A DNA stretch of 64,000 nucleotides from Defluviitoga tunisiensis. Lineage in GTDB: Bacteria > Thermotogota > Thermotogae > Petrotogales > Petrotogaceae. Below, piece by piece: positions 37,775-47,006 of this stretch. The position numbers were made by a program, and so were the translations under genes. Numbering within the stretch: position 1 is the first letter of the stretch; each line of letters starts with the position of its first letter. The DNA is taken from positions 680,676-744,675 of the forward strand of contig NZ_LN824141.1 in NCBI RefSeq assembly GCF_000953715.1. Direction: 5' to 3'. Under the pieces are notes generated by a model. It did not search any database. It was not told the DNA's origin and saw only the letters and a program-made list of their open reading frames with translations.

Positions 37775-38478
37775 TCTATAATAAGAGCCACACAAATGAA
37801 AAACAGGCGTTAGATGGGTTAGATTTAACGATAAAAAAAGGAGAATTCGTTACAATAATAGGTCCAAATGGAGCAGGAAAAACTACGTTGTTAAAAATTT
37901 TAACTGGAGAAGTTTATCCTGAAGAAGGAGAATACATATTAAATAATAAGAATATTAGACACACTAAACCATATAAACTTTTTAGAAATGTTGGAATAGT
38001 ATATCAAGAACCAGATAGAGGTGTATTTCCGGATTTAACTATAGAAGAGAACCTAATTTTAGGATCAAAAAAGGGAAATAGATTGTTCTCTTTTGGAAAG
38101 TATAAGGGATTGGAATTACTTAAATCTTTAAATATGGGTCTAGAAGATAGGTTAAAAACAAAGGTTAAAGAATTATCCGGTGGTCAAAAACAAGCACTTT
38201 CAATGATATTGGCTGCGATTACATATCCCGACCTTCTTTTATTGGATGAACATACCGCTGCTTTAGATCCCAAAAATGTTGACAAAGTTATGGACTTAAC
38301 CTTAAAAATTAACAACGAAATGGGAATAACAATCATTATGGTAACACATAACATGAAAATAGTAGAAAAATATTCAAAAAGAATAGTAGAGATAAAAGAA
38401 GGAAAAGTTACCAAAGATTTTCTGTACGAAAGACCTTTATCTCAAATAGGATCAGAGAAGATAAAAGCCACTTTGTAA
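37747..38478 (+). CDS. trpZ: ABC transporter ATP-binding protein, TrpZ-type
   Basis: A 243-residue ATPase with Walker A GPNGAGKTT (about residues 39-47), Q-loop YQEPDRG, signature LSGGQKQALS (about 143-152), Walker B LLLLDEHTAALDP and the switch His in VTHNM. It would energise the TrpX/TrpY importer at the inner face of the membrane. The start overlaps trpY. A strong terminator follows 21 bases after the stop, closing the operon. Confidence 0.9.
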   Translation: MVELKNIRVVYNKSHTNEKQALDGLDLTIKKGEFVTIIGPNGAGKTTLLKILTGEVYPEEGEYILNNKNIRHTKPYKLFRNVGIVYQEPDRGVFPDLTIEENLILGSKKGNRLFSFGKYKGLELLKSLNMGLEDRLKTKVKELSGGQKQALSMILAAITYPDLLLLDEHTAALDPKNVDKVMDLTLKINNEMGITIIMVTHNMKIVEKYSKRIVEIKEGKVTKDFLYERPLSQIGSEKIKATL

Positions 38479-38499
38479 TATAAATCCTGTTCTAATATT

Positions 38500-38531
38500 A
38501 AAGAGAGGCGCCTAACAGGCGTCTCTTTTTA
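38500..38531 (+). terminator. Intrinsic terminator of the TrpXYZ-type operon
   Basis: AAAGAGAGGCGCCT (38500-38513) pairs with AGGCGTCTCTTTTT (38517-38530) in a 14-bp stem with two G-U pairs and a three-base loop; the 3' arm ends in five T. It is the strongest stem in this part of the window. Confidence 0.88.
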
Positions 38532-38669
38532 ATATAGTCTTGGAAAAGTGGACTATAATAGAAAGCAATCAATTCATTTTTTTGAAAATGAAAAAGCTTT
38601 GTATGATATAATAAATGCAGGATGTAAAAATATTATAATATACTATGAAATAAAAGGGTTGGTAGGAAA

Positions 38670-41600
38670 ATGGGTATAAAAAAAGTTGATATATATAAAG
38701 AAATAGATAATCCTAACAGGAATTTTTTTATCTCTGCTTCAGCGGGAACTGGCAAAACTTATCTGTTGACACAATACTACCTTAAAATTTTAGAAACAAA
38801 CTTTCCTAACTCTGATATAGTCGATAATATACTTGCAGTTACTTTCACAAATAAGGCTGCTGCAGAAATGAAAAACAGAATAATGGATTCAGTTTCAAAA
38901 AAATCTACAAAAAAGCCTCCTTCTGGATACAATGAATTTGAGTGGAGCAGATATTGGAATGAGATAAAAATAAATTTATCAAGGTCTTGGATTAGAACAA
39001 TTGATAGTTTTTGTTCGCGTATAATACGGGAAAATAACATAGCAATTGGTGTAGACCCAAACTTTATTATTATTAGTGATTTTCAAAAGAAAAGAGAGAT
39101 CGACAAAGCAGTTTATTCTGCCCTGAGGGTTATATTAGAACTCTATGAAGAGAAAGACACCGATTGGATAAACTTTTTACCTACGAAAAGAAAAGAGAAT
39201 ATAGAAAATCAAATAAAACAAATAATAGCAGAAAAAGATAGATTTAAGGTTACATTTAAACATATCTTAAAGGAAATAGGATTAAAGCAGTTAAATAAAG
39301 TCTTAAATAAGATAATAAGCGACTGGCGATTAGAAATGTCAAGAGCAAACGTAGTAGAAGATTTTCAACTTTCAGACCAAACATTTAGTGAGATATATCA
39401 AGATATCTTATGGTTGTTAAAAATATTATCACTCATAGCTTGTGAATTCTTTTTAGGTCAAACTGTTGATCTTTTCATGTATGATTTTAAAGCCCTTTCC
39501 GAAAAAGTATTAGAGGTATTTGAAGATCCGTTTTTACTTAAAAAATATCAAGATAAATTTAAATACATAATAGTAGATGAATTTCAAGATACTAATTACT
39601 TACAAAAAGAAATATTTGATAAACTTCATACAAATGACAATTATTTTTTCTATGTAGGTGACAGAAAACAATCAATTTATAGGTTTAGAGGAGCGGACGT
39701 TTCTGTTTTTTCTAAGACATTGCTTGATTCCGAAAAGTCATCTGAAGAAGTCCTTCTAGGAGAATTAACAATTAACAGGAGGTCTCATAAAGGAATAATA
39801 GATTACGCCAATTTTATTTCAGAAAATGCTTTGTTCAACAAAGATAACATCAATTTAGAAGATATAGACCCCTTATTGTTAAATACATTTATATTTAATA
39901 GTGGAGATAAATTTTCTTCTGAGATACCTCCTAAAGAAGATGAGATTGTACCTTCATTAAGTGGAACTGATAAAAAAAGAATTAAATATGTAACTGTTTA
40001 TGAAGACGAATATATTAAGTTAAATAATGTTGATGATCGAATATATCATGAAGTTGAAACTATAGCAAAGGTAATAAAAAAATTATTAGGTCAAGAAATT
40101 GATTTTTTGATGAGAAAGAATGGTGAACTTTGTTATGAGAGAAGAAAAATTGAACCGAAGGATATAGCTATACTTACAAGAGATCTAAAAAACTCCGAAG
40201 GAACTATTAGAGAAGTTTTCTCAAAATATAACATCCCTTTTTATATATCGGGTAGTAAAACTTTTTACAATAGACCAGAGATTCAAGCAATTTTTGCTGC
40301 TATCAGTTGTGTTCAAAATCCATACAATGACTATGAATTTGTTAGGTATATGATGTCATTATTAGTCGGAATGAGCTTTCAAGATTTATCAAAATTGGTA
40401 CAATATAGAGAAGGTTCGCTATTTGAAACATTTGAAAAAATAAAAGATATGTTTTCAGATGGAATAGTCAATAGCTATGAAGTTTTAAAAAAATATAAAG
40501 ATCTAAAATATTATTTAACCCCATCAGCTATATTTAAAGGTATAATAAATGAAAACAACTACTTTTTAAAATTATCATTAACAAAAGATCCAGAAGTTGC
40601 AATATCTAACGTTAAAAAGCTAATGAACGATGCTGAAAATTATAACAACATTGCAAATTCCTTTTCAGAATTAGTTAGATATTTAAAAAGTGCAACTTCA
40701 TTTTCAGAAGAAGAAGCCTCTATCGAAGATGAAACTTCTAATAGTGTGAAAGTAATGACAATTCATAAAGCAAAAGGGTTAGAATTTCCAATAGTTATAT
40801 TGATGGGTTTACATAGAAATATTCAAGTTACCGATACTCATGATTATATTGATGTAGAATTTTCGCTACCAGATTTGAATGGAAACAGGTATTATATTTT
40901 AAAAAACAAAAAAATTGAAAAGATCTTTCAAGAAAGCGATAATTGGTTATTAAAGTGGTATAAAAACAATGATTTTCTAGAATTAACTGAGGCCAATAGA
41001 CTTATTTATGTAGGAATAACCAGGGCAAAAGACTTGCTCATTCCTATTTTAGTTTTAGGTGATGGGAAAGGTACCCTAAATACTTTTTTTAAAATTGAAA
41101 AAAATGATCATATTGATATAATAGATAGCCGCGATATTGAAATTGAAAATACAGAAGAACTAACAAGCGATGAAGACAACGAAAATATTTTTAAAGAGGT
41201 TCCTCAAGAAAATCTAAAAGACTTTAGAAATTTGGCCTATAAACAGTATATAGCCCCAACTTATTTAATCCACGAAGTTAAGCCTTCAGAATTACAAGTT
41301 ACAGAAGATTTGGAAGATAGTCAAATTAACCTATCTCTTACTTTCGAAATAGATAAGTTGTTCTCAGAGCAAAATCTTTTAAAAAAAGGCTCCGAATTAC
41401 ACAAAAAATTATGTAGTGCTCAGAATTTGAGCCATATACGAAATATGATCGAATTAGGTGAGTTGCCAAGAGGTTTTGATAAATTAGAAATAATTAGAAA
41501 AGCATTTTCACCTGAACCTAATAAAATTATAAAAAACGAATGGCGACTCATGAAAAGAACAAAATATCAAGACAGGGAATACATGCTTTTTGGAATTCCA

Positions 41601-41846
41601 GATAAAGTTATAATACAAGATGGAGAGATTGAGATACTAGATTTCAAATTTTCAGACCTAAATGATCCAAAAAAGATAAATGATTATAATTTTCAAATTC
41701 AATTTTATATGTATTTACTTAAAGATTTTGGTAAACCAAAAGCTGGATATATAGTTGGAATAAAAAAAATTTTGGAACCAATAAAGATAGAATACGACTA
41801 TAATTTTGAAGAAATTCTCTCAAAGACCTTAAAAGAATTAAACTAA
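38670..41846 (+). CDS. UvrD/RecB-family helicase-nuclease (AddA-like)
   Basis: A 1058-residue protein combining a superfamily 1A helicase and a PD-(D/E)xK nuclease. Walker A is ASAGTGKT (about residues 23-30), Walker B IIVDEFQDTN (about 300), then the helicase motifs GDRKQSIYRFRGADV, VMTIHKAKGLEFP and RLIYVGITRAKDLL (about 785). The C-terminal nuclease motif is GIPDKVI with EILDFKF (about 975-990). Such proteins process double-strand breaks for recombination. The partner AddB normally neighbours AddA but is not in this window. A TATAAT-like box lies about 65 bases before the ATG. Confidence 0.86.
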   Translation: MGIKKVDIYKEIDNPNRNFFISASAGTGKTYLLTQYYLKILETNFPNSDIVDNILAVTFTNKAAAEMKNRIMDSVSKKSTKKPPSGYNEFEWSRYWNEIKINLSRSWIRTIDSFCSRIIRENNIAIGVDPNFIIISDFQKKREIDKAVYSALRVILELYEEKDTDWINFLPTKRKENIENQIKQIIAEKDRFKVTFKHILKEIGLKQLNKVLNKIISDWRLEMSRANVVEDFQLSDQTFSEIYQDILWLLKILSLIACEFFLGQTVDLFMYDFKALSEKVLEVFEDPFLLKKYQDKFKYIIVDEFQDTNYLQKEIFDKLHTNDNYFFYVGDRKQSIYRFRGADVSVFSKTLLDSEKSSEEVLLGELTINRRSHKGIIDYANFISENALFNKDNINLEDIDPLLLNTFIFNSGDKFSSEIPPKEDEIVPSLSGTDKKRIKYVTVYEDEYIKLNNVDDRIYHEVETIAKVIKKLLGQEIDFLMRKNGELCYERRKIEPKDIAILTRDLKNSEGTIREVFSKYNIPFYISGSKTFYNRPEIQAIFAAISCVQNPYNDYEFVRYMMSLLVGMSFQDLSKLVQYREGSLFETFEKIKDMFSDGIVNSYEVLKKYKDLKYYLTPSAIFKGIINENNYFLKLSLTKDPEVAISNVKKLMNDAENYNNIANSFSELVRYLKSATSFSEEEASIEDETSNSVKVMTIHKAKGLEFPIVILMGLHRNIQVTDTHDYIDVEFSLPDLNGNRYYILKNKKIEKIFQESDNWLLKWYKNNDFLELTEANRLIYVGITRAKDLLIPILVLGDGKGTLNTFFKIEKNDHIDIIDSRDIEIENTEELTSDEDNENIFKEVPQENLKDFRNLAYKQYIAPTYLIHEVKPSELQVTEDLEDSQINLSLTFEIDKLFSEQNLLKKGSELHKKLCSAQNLSHIRNMIELGELPRGFDKLEIIRKAFSPEPNKIIKNEWRLMKRTKYQDREYMLFGIPDKVIIQDGEIEILDFKFSDLNDPKKINDYNFQIQFYMYLLKDFGKPKAGYIVGIKKILEPIKIEYDYNFEEILSKTLKELN

Positions 41847-41855
41847 AATAATTTT

Positions 41856-41930
41856 TATACTTTAGAAGCTAAGTCTTTCTAGAAAATAGGATTTTGAATT
41901 TATAAGGCTACAAATTTCAAGTTTCCTCTT
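41856..41930 (+). repeat. Partial copy (C) of the dispersed non-coding element, low certainty
   Basis: The 215-base gap between the helicase and peptidase genes begins with ATACTTTAG followed by TTTCTAGAAAATAGGATTTT and TTATAAGG, which align with ATACTTTAG, TTTTCTAAAAATGGAATTTT and TTATAATGG of copy A at 22363-22414. The later CCTCGGT core is not conserved here (TTCCTCTTTG instead). I see no terminator or clear promoter in the rest of the gap. Confidence 0.3.
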
Positions 41931-42061
41931 TGTTTTTGGGATGAACACAAAAGAACAGTTAGGAATTGTTTCAAATAACTAAACACTTTAGCATTTATTG
42001 AATAATGGTTTCACAAATTTTAAAATGTCTATTAAATTGATCAAAGGAGGAACTTCAAAGA

Positions 42062-43285
42062 ATGAAAAATAAGATAGACGAAAAAGTCGATTCTTTAAGT
42101 CAAGAAATTGTCAATAGTTCTAAAAAATTCATCTCCATAAATTCTGTTAATCCTCGAACAGGAGGACCGGGAGAAAAAGAAGCAGCAGAGTGGCTAGAAT
42201 CCTTACTAAAACAATGGAATTTTGATGAAATTAAAAGATACGATGCCCCTGATGAAGAAGTTAAATACGGCTATAGGCCTAATATTGTTGCAACATATAA
42301 AGGAACAGATCCAGATAAGACTATTTGGTTTGTTACACACATGGATAAAGTTCCTGCAGGAGATCTAAGTTTATGGGATACAGACCCCTTTACCCCAGTA
42401 GAAAAAGACGGAAAGATCTTTGGAAGAGGAAGTGAAGACAACGGAGCTTCTTTAATCGCAACTATATATGCATTAAAAAGCATTATGGATTTAGGAATCA
42501 GACCCAAAAATAATATTGCTATTGCTTTGGTTTCTGACGAGGAAACGGGTTCTGATTATGGAATAAAATATCTTTTGAAGCAAGGTATATTTGAAAAAGA
42601 AGACTGGTTTTATGTGCCAGATGCAGGAAATAGTAAAGGAGACTTCATTGAAATTGCAGAAAAATCAATTATGTGGGTAAAAATTACTACAAAAGGTAAA
42701 CAAGGACATGCTTCAATGCCAAATGTTTCAATAAACGCCCATAGGGCAGGCATGCAATTTGCGTTAGCTTGTGATAAATATATACATGAGAACTATAATT
42801 TAAAAGATGACTTGTTTGATTATCCATATTCATCATTTGAACCCACTAAGAAAGTTACTAATGTTGAAAATGTAAATACCATTCCAGGAACTGATGTTGT
42901 ATACTTTGACGGAAGAATATTGCCAAATTATGATATAGAAGAATTAATAAATGAATTAAAAAAACTTTCTAAAGAATTTGAAAAAAAGTTAAATGTTAGA
43001 ATACAAATTGAACCATATCATGTAGAAAAAGCTGCACCGTCAACTTCACAAAATCATTCATCGGTTATTTTACTAAAAGAAAGTATAAAAGAATTAAGAA
43101 ATTTTGAACCAACTGTTGGTGGAATAGGTGGTGGAACTTGTGCGGCGATTGTTCGAAGGGCAGGATTTCCCGCAGTAGTTTGGTCCACAATAGACGGTAC
43201 AGCTCACCAACCAAATGAATATGTCAAGGTAGCTAATTTAATAGAAGATACAAAGGTTTTTGGGTATTTGATGTCACAGCTATAG
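42062..43285 (+). CDS. M20-family metallopeptidase/deacylase
   Basis: A 407-residue enzyme of the M20 amidohydrolase family (dipeptidases, ArgE/DapE). Visible are the first metal site WFVTHMDKVPAGD, GRGSEDNGASL with bridging Asp, the catalytic Glu pair SDEETGSDYG (about residues 160-169), the dimerisation domain with GKQGHASMPN, and the C-terminal metal His in GTAHQPNE. It is cytosolic. The exact substrate cannot be read from sequence. AAAGGAGG precedes the ATG. Confidence 0.88.
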   Translation: MKNKIDEKVDSLSQEIVNSSKKFISINSVNPRTGGPGEKEAAEWLESLLKQWNFDEIKRYDAPDEEVKYGYRPNIVATYKGTDPDKTIWFVTHMDKVPAGDLSLWDTDPFTPVEKDGKIFGRGSEDNGASLIATIYALKSIMDLGIRPKNNIAIALVSDEETGSDYGIKYLLKQGIFEKEDWFYVPDAGNSKGDFIEIAEKSIMWVKITTKGKQGHASMPNVSINAHRAGMQFALACDKYIHENYNLKDDLFDYPYSSFEPTKKVTNVENVNTIPGTDVVYFDGRILPNYDIEELINELKKLSKEFEKKLNVRIQIEPYHVEKAAPSTSQNHSSVILLKESIKELRNFEPTVGGIGGGTCAAIVRRAGFPAVVWSTIDGTAHQPNEYVKVANLIEDTKVFGYLMSQL

Positions 43286-43330
43286 ATAAATGAAACACTT
43301 TTATTTTATATAATTATTGGGGGCCAGAAA

Positions 43331-43945
43331 ATGTACATCAAATTATGGCAGAATACACATTTTGCAAAAATTGATTACTATGAAACAGTCCAGGAGGCTA
43401 TAAATAAACTCATCTCAATTGGAGATTCTTTAGTTGTTATAAGACGAGATGGAACACTATATAATCTCTTATCACAAATGGATATTGAATTCTTGAAAAC
43501 ATATGAACCTAATAGAAAATTAATAGAAATTCTTGATCCTACTGACAGTTTTTTATTTGATGACGATTTGGTAGAAGACGCCTTAGTAATCATGTTAGAA
43601 AATCGAGTTAAAGTTTTACCTGTTGTGGATAGTGAGTTGTTCCCGGTTGGTACCTTTGGATTTTTCGAATTACTAAAGGCCTTTAAAACTATTTCAGCAA
43701 TGGATGAAGCTGGTACAAGGGCTATTATAAAAATAAAAGATGAACCAGGAGAGCTAAATAAAGTTTTAGCTGTTTTTGCCAGAGAAAAAATCAATGTTTT
43801 ATCGTTAATGACTGCAAAAATATCAGAAAACAAAAGAATGGTTAGTTTAAAACTAGGTATTAAAGATATAAATAAAATCTCAGAAATCTTAGAAGATCAA
43901 GAAATCGAATATGAAGGGATTTATGAAGAAGACAAAGGTATGTAA
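43331..43945 (+). CDS. CBS-pair and ACT domain protein
   Basis: A 204-residue protein with two CBS repeats (about residues 8-65 and 72-125) followed by an ACT domain (about 135-195, with IIKIKDEPGELNKVLAVFAREKINVLSL). CBS pairs bind adenosyl ligands and ACT domains bind amino acids, so a sensory role is likely. The partner is unknown. GGGGGCCAGAAA precedes the ATG, with no typical site beyond GGGG. The glycogen synthase gene follows after 31 bases. Confidence 0.82.
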   Translation: MYIKLWQNTHFAKIDYYETVQEAINKLISIGDSLVVIRRDGTLYNLLSQMDIEFLKTYEPNRKLIEILDPTDSFLFDDDLVEDALVIMLENRVKVLPVVDSELFPVGTFGFFELLKAFKTISAMDEAGTRAIIKIKDEPGELNKVLAVFAREKINVLSLMTAKISENKRMVSLKLGIKDINKISEILEDQEIEYEGIYEEDKGM

Positions 43946-43976
43946 GGACAGAATATCAAAGTAAGGAGGTTCTTTT

Positions 43977-45422
43977 GTGAAAATTGCTTATGTATCATAT
44001 GAGGTTTCTCCATATGCAAAAGCTGGTGGATTGGCTGATGTAGCGGGTGCTCTTCCCATATATTTAAAAAAGATGGGTGCAGAACCTTACGTAATTATGC
44101 CTTTGCATAAAAGTATTGAAAAAAATTTTGATGTTTCTCAGTTTAAGTTGGTTAAAGAAAATTTGATGCCAGATTCTCATACTTATAAAATTCCTTTTTC
44201 TGTATATCAAGGCTATTTACCAAATTCCGAGGTTAAAATATACTTCATAAAAACAGACAAATTATTCGATTCCAAAAATATATATGAAGAAGAGAACATA
44301 TTTTTAAAAACGTCTTTTTTTTGTGATGCTTCTTTGAAAACAATAAAAGAAATTGAATCAGATACAGATGTAATAAATATAAATGACTGGCATACCTCTC
44401 TTATTCCAGTCTACTTAAAAACTAATTATTATGAAGATACCTCACTTAGAAAAATAGCTACAGTTTTAACTATACATAATATTGGATATCAAGGATTATT
44501 TGATTCTGGAGTACTAACAACAGCAGGTTTACCTTCTTATCTTTTTAATATGGAAGCCTTGGAATTTTATGGAAAAGTCAACATATTAAAAGGTGGAATT
44601 ATGTTTAGTGATGTTATCAACACTGTTAGCCCAACCTATGCAAAAGAAATACAAACAAAAGAATACGGATTTGGGTTAGAAGGGATTTTAAAGATAAGAT
44701 CAGAAGATCTTTATGGCATATTAAACGGGATAGATTACTCTGTATATAACCCACTAACTGATCCACATATTTTTTATCCAATAAAAACCTACGAAGACAA
44801 GCTAAAAAATAAAAAAAAGTTGCAAGAATACCTCAATCTACCTCAAAAAAAGAGTGCAACAATCGTTTCTTTTATAGGCAGATTATATGAACAAAAAGGT
44901 ATAGATTTGATAAAAAATATGATAAAATATCTTCTTCTTACAGATATTCAATTTGTAATCCTTGGAACAGGCAATGAAAATTATGAAGGATTTTTCAAAT
45001 CCTTAGAAAATGAGTTTCCACAAAAGGTTTCTATAAATATCACTTTTGATACAGATTTAGCCCAAAAAATATATGCGGGTTCGGATATTTTTCTAATGCC
45101 TTCAAGATACGAACCATGTGGACTAGGTCAAATGTACTCAATGAGATACGGAACAATTCCGGTAGTTAGATATACAGGTGGGCTAGAGGACACGGTTATA
45201 GAATATGACCCGATTTCAAAAGTTGGAACAGGGTTTGGTTTTTATGAATACAATGAAAGCGAACTGCTAATGACATCTTTAAAGGCGGTATATTACCATC
45301 AAAAAAAGAAAGATGACTGGAAAATATTGTTTCAAAATTGCATGGGCGCAGATTTTTCATATGATAAATCTGCAAAAGAATATTTAGAACTTTACAAAAA
45401 AGCTATGTCGAAAAAAAGTTAG
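43977..45422 (+). CDS. glgA: Glycogen/starch synthase (ADP-glucose type)
   Basis: A 481-residue GT5 glycosyltransferase. The N-terminal VSYEVSPYAKAGGLADVAGALP carries the KxGGL motif that binds the nucleotide sugar. INDWHTSLIPVYL, TIHNIGYQG, GILNGIDYSVYNP and the C-terminal SRYEPCGLGQMYSMRYGTIPVVRYTGGLEDTV complete the GT-B active site. It extends alpha-1,4-glucan from ADP-glucose. GTG start behind AAGGAGG. No glgC or glgB is adjacent. Confidence 0.95.
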   Translation: MKIAYVSYEVSPYAKAGGLADVAGALPIYLKKMGAEPYVIMPLHKSIEKNFDVSQFKLVKENLMPDSHTYKIPFSVYQGYLPNSEVKIYFIKTDKLFDSKNIYEEENIFLKTSFFCDASLKTIKEIESDTDVININDWHTSLIPVYLKTNYYEDTSLRKIATVLTIHNIGYQGLFDSGVLTTAGLPSYLFNMEALEFYGKVNILKGGIMFSDVINTVSPTYAKEIQTKEYGFGLEGILKIRSEDLYGILNGIDYSVYNPLTDPHIFYPIKTYEDKLKNKKKLQEYLNLPQKKSATIVSFIGRLYEQKGIDLIKNMIKYLLLTDIQFVILGTGNENYEGFFKSLENEFPQKVSINITFDTDLAQKIYAGSDIFLMPSRYEPCGLGQMYSMRYGTIPVVRYTGGLEDTVIEYDPISKVGTGFGFYEYNESELLMTSLKAVYYHQKKKDDWKILFQNCMGADFSYDKSAKEYLELYKKAMSKKS

Positions 45423-45468
45423 AATCCAAAGACATGAAAAATTATAATAGGTAGGTGTCATAAACAAA

Positions 45469-46464
45469 ATGATAGAATTGAGAAAAGATCCCATTGTGAA
45501 AAGATGGGTTATTATATCTTCGGAAAGGTCAAAAAGGCCAATAGATTTTAAAAAGGTTGTTGAAGAACCTGAAACGTTTTTTTGTCCTTTTGATTATGGT
45601 AATGAATATAGTACCCCACCAGAGGTTTTGGCGTTTAGAGAACCCTCTTCGAAACCCAATTCATCTGGTTGGTGGTTAAGGGTCGTTCCAAATAAATTTC
45701 CTGCATTAAGTACTGAACATGAATTGAAAAAACAAGGATATGGAATATATGACCAGATGTCAGGATATGGATACCATGAAGTAATAATTGAAACTCCAGA
45801 ACACAATACCTCTCTCGCCAAAATGCCAGAAAGTCAAATTAGAGAGATAATGTGGGCATATGTCAAAAGATTTCAAGAGATCAGAAAAGATAGAAATATT
45901 AAATACATACAAATTTTTAAAAATAAAGGAAGAGAAGCTGGTGCTACACTATCACACCCCCATTCACAGCTTATAGCCACCCCAATTGTTCCTATTACAA
46001 TTCGTTCAGAAATTGAAGGTGCTAAATCTTATTATGATTTCAGAGAAAGATGTGTATTTTGCGATATAATTTCTCAAGAATTATCTGAAAAGGTTAGAGT
46101 TGTTTTCAGAACTTCTGAGTTTGTAGTAATTGAACCCTATGCTTCTAGATTCCCATATGAAACATGGATATTACCTATAAAACATTCTCATGATTTTGGA
46201 AGTATTGAAACAAAACCACCTCTAGTTGAAGATCTTGCAAAAGCTGTTTCAATAATTGCTAAAAAGTTTGAAAAAAAGATAGATGATCCTCCTTTTAATT
46301 TAGTAATACACACTGCACCTTTTATTGAAGGCTTAGAACACTATTATCATTGGCACATTGAAATAATCCCAAGACTAACAAACATCGCAGGTTTTGAATG
46401 GGGAACAGGGTTTAATATTAATCATATTGCTCCTGAACAAGCTTGTGCAGACCTATCTGAATAA
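45469..46464 (+). CDS. galT: Galactose-1-phosphate uridylyltransferase
   Basis: A 331-residue HIT-superfamily enzyme of the Leloir pathway that exchanges UMP between UDP-glucose and galactose-1-phosphate. Visible motifs are ELRKDPIVKRWVIISSERSKRP at the N-terminus, LSHPHSQLIATPIVP with the HPH nucleophile region (about residues 161-175), CVFCDII and YYHWHIEIIPR. The first zinc motif reads CPFDYGNE where many homologues have CPFC, so metal binding may differ. No galK or galE is nearby. Confidence 0.93.
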   Translation: MIELRKDPIVKRWVIISSERSKRPIDFKKVVEEPETFFCPFDYGNEYSTPPEVLAFREPSSKPNSSGWWLRVVPNKFPALSTEHELKKQGYGIYDQMSGYGYHEVIIETPEHNTSLAKMPESQIREIMWAYVKRFQEIRKDRNIKYIQIFKNKGREAGATLSHPHSQLIATPIVPITIRSEIEGAKSYYDFRERCVFCDIISQELSEKVRVVFRTSEFVVIEPYASRFPYETWILPIKHSHDFGSIETKPPLVEDLAKAVSIIAKKFEKKIDDPPFNLVIHTAPFIEGLEHYYHWHIEIIPRLTNIAGFEWGTGFNINHIAPEQACADLSE

Positions 46465-47006
46465 ACAATCACTAATAAATTTTTCCTATTGAAAAACTTA
46501 AACAAAACATATAAGACAATTTTTCCGTTGAAATTGTTTAGGGTTTTTGTACTTGTTTTTCAAACTTCAAAAAAATATCTTAGAAATTGAGAAAAAGTTA
46601 GAAATACAACAATAATTGTATCTAACTCCTTCTAAACTTTCCTCATCACATATAATCATACTTGTTTATTTTTTAAATATAACCTATAATAAAAATAAAC
46701 TTACTTTCCTTAGTAAAGAAAGAAAGTTAAATAACCTTCTAAAAACATATATTTTAAATATATAAATTCACATCATGAAATCCTCTAATTGTCTCTAGCA
46801 AGCTTTTAAATATGATTTTTTTAATGGATTTAGTGTAAAGCACTCTCCTCTTTCCTCGGTACAAGTTACAAAGGTTTAAACAAATTAAGAGTAAGTTTGG
46901 ATTATAAGTAGACTGATATTTTTCAAAAACATCAAATACTAAACATATATAATGGCGGATTTTAAAACTTCTAATGTCAGTATTAAATCAATAAAAGGAG
47001 ATAAAA
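46465..47006 (+). promoter_or_regulatory. Long regulatory gap upstream of the ROK gene: stem-loops, promoter, inverted repeat, repeat copy B
   Basis: This gap of 542 bases contains, in order: a probable galT terminator (ACAATTT 46516-46522 with AAATTGT 46531-46537, then GGGTTTTT); a second stem-loop AGTTAG..ATACAA with TTGTAT..CTAACT (46596-46627); a candidate promoter TTGTTT (46662-46667), 17 bases, TATAAT (46685-46690); an inverted repeat ACTTTC-N13-GAAAGT (46703-46727) just after it, a possible operator; and the repeated element described separately. If that promoter is used, the ROK transcript has a leader of about 310 bases. Confidence 0.5.
46803..46916 (+). repeat. Dispersed non-coding element, copy B
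   Basis: It matches copy A (22361-22514) in the same orientation: a T-rich segment, TTAGTGTAAAGCACTC, the core TTCCTCGGTACAAGT, GGTTTAAA, then a variable part and GGATTATAAGTAGACTGA. Both copies lie in the leader of a plus-strand gene. No coding potential is seen. Confidence 0.5.

Noticed and set aside
43378-43833. 151-residue antisense ORF opposite the CBS-ACT gene
   Set aside because: It is the complement of a well-supported gene, rich in Ser/Phe/Ile as expected for shadow frames in this AT-rich genome.
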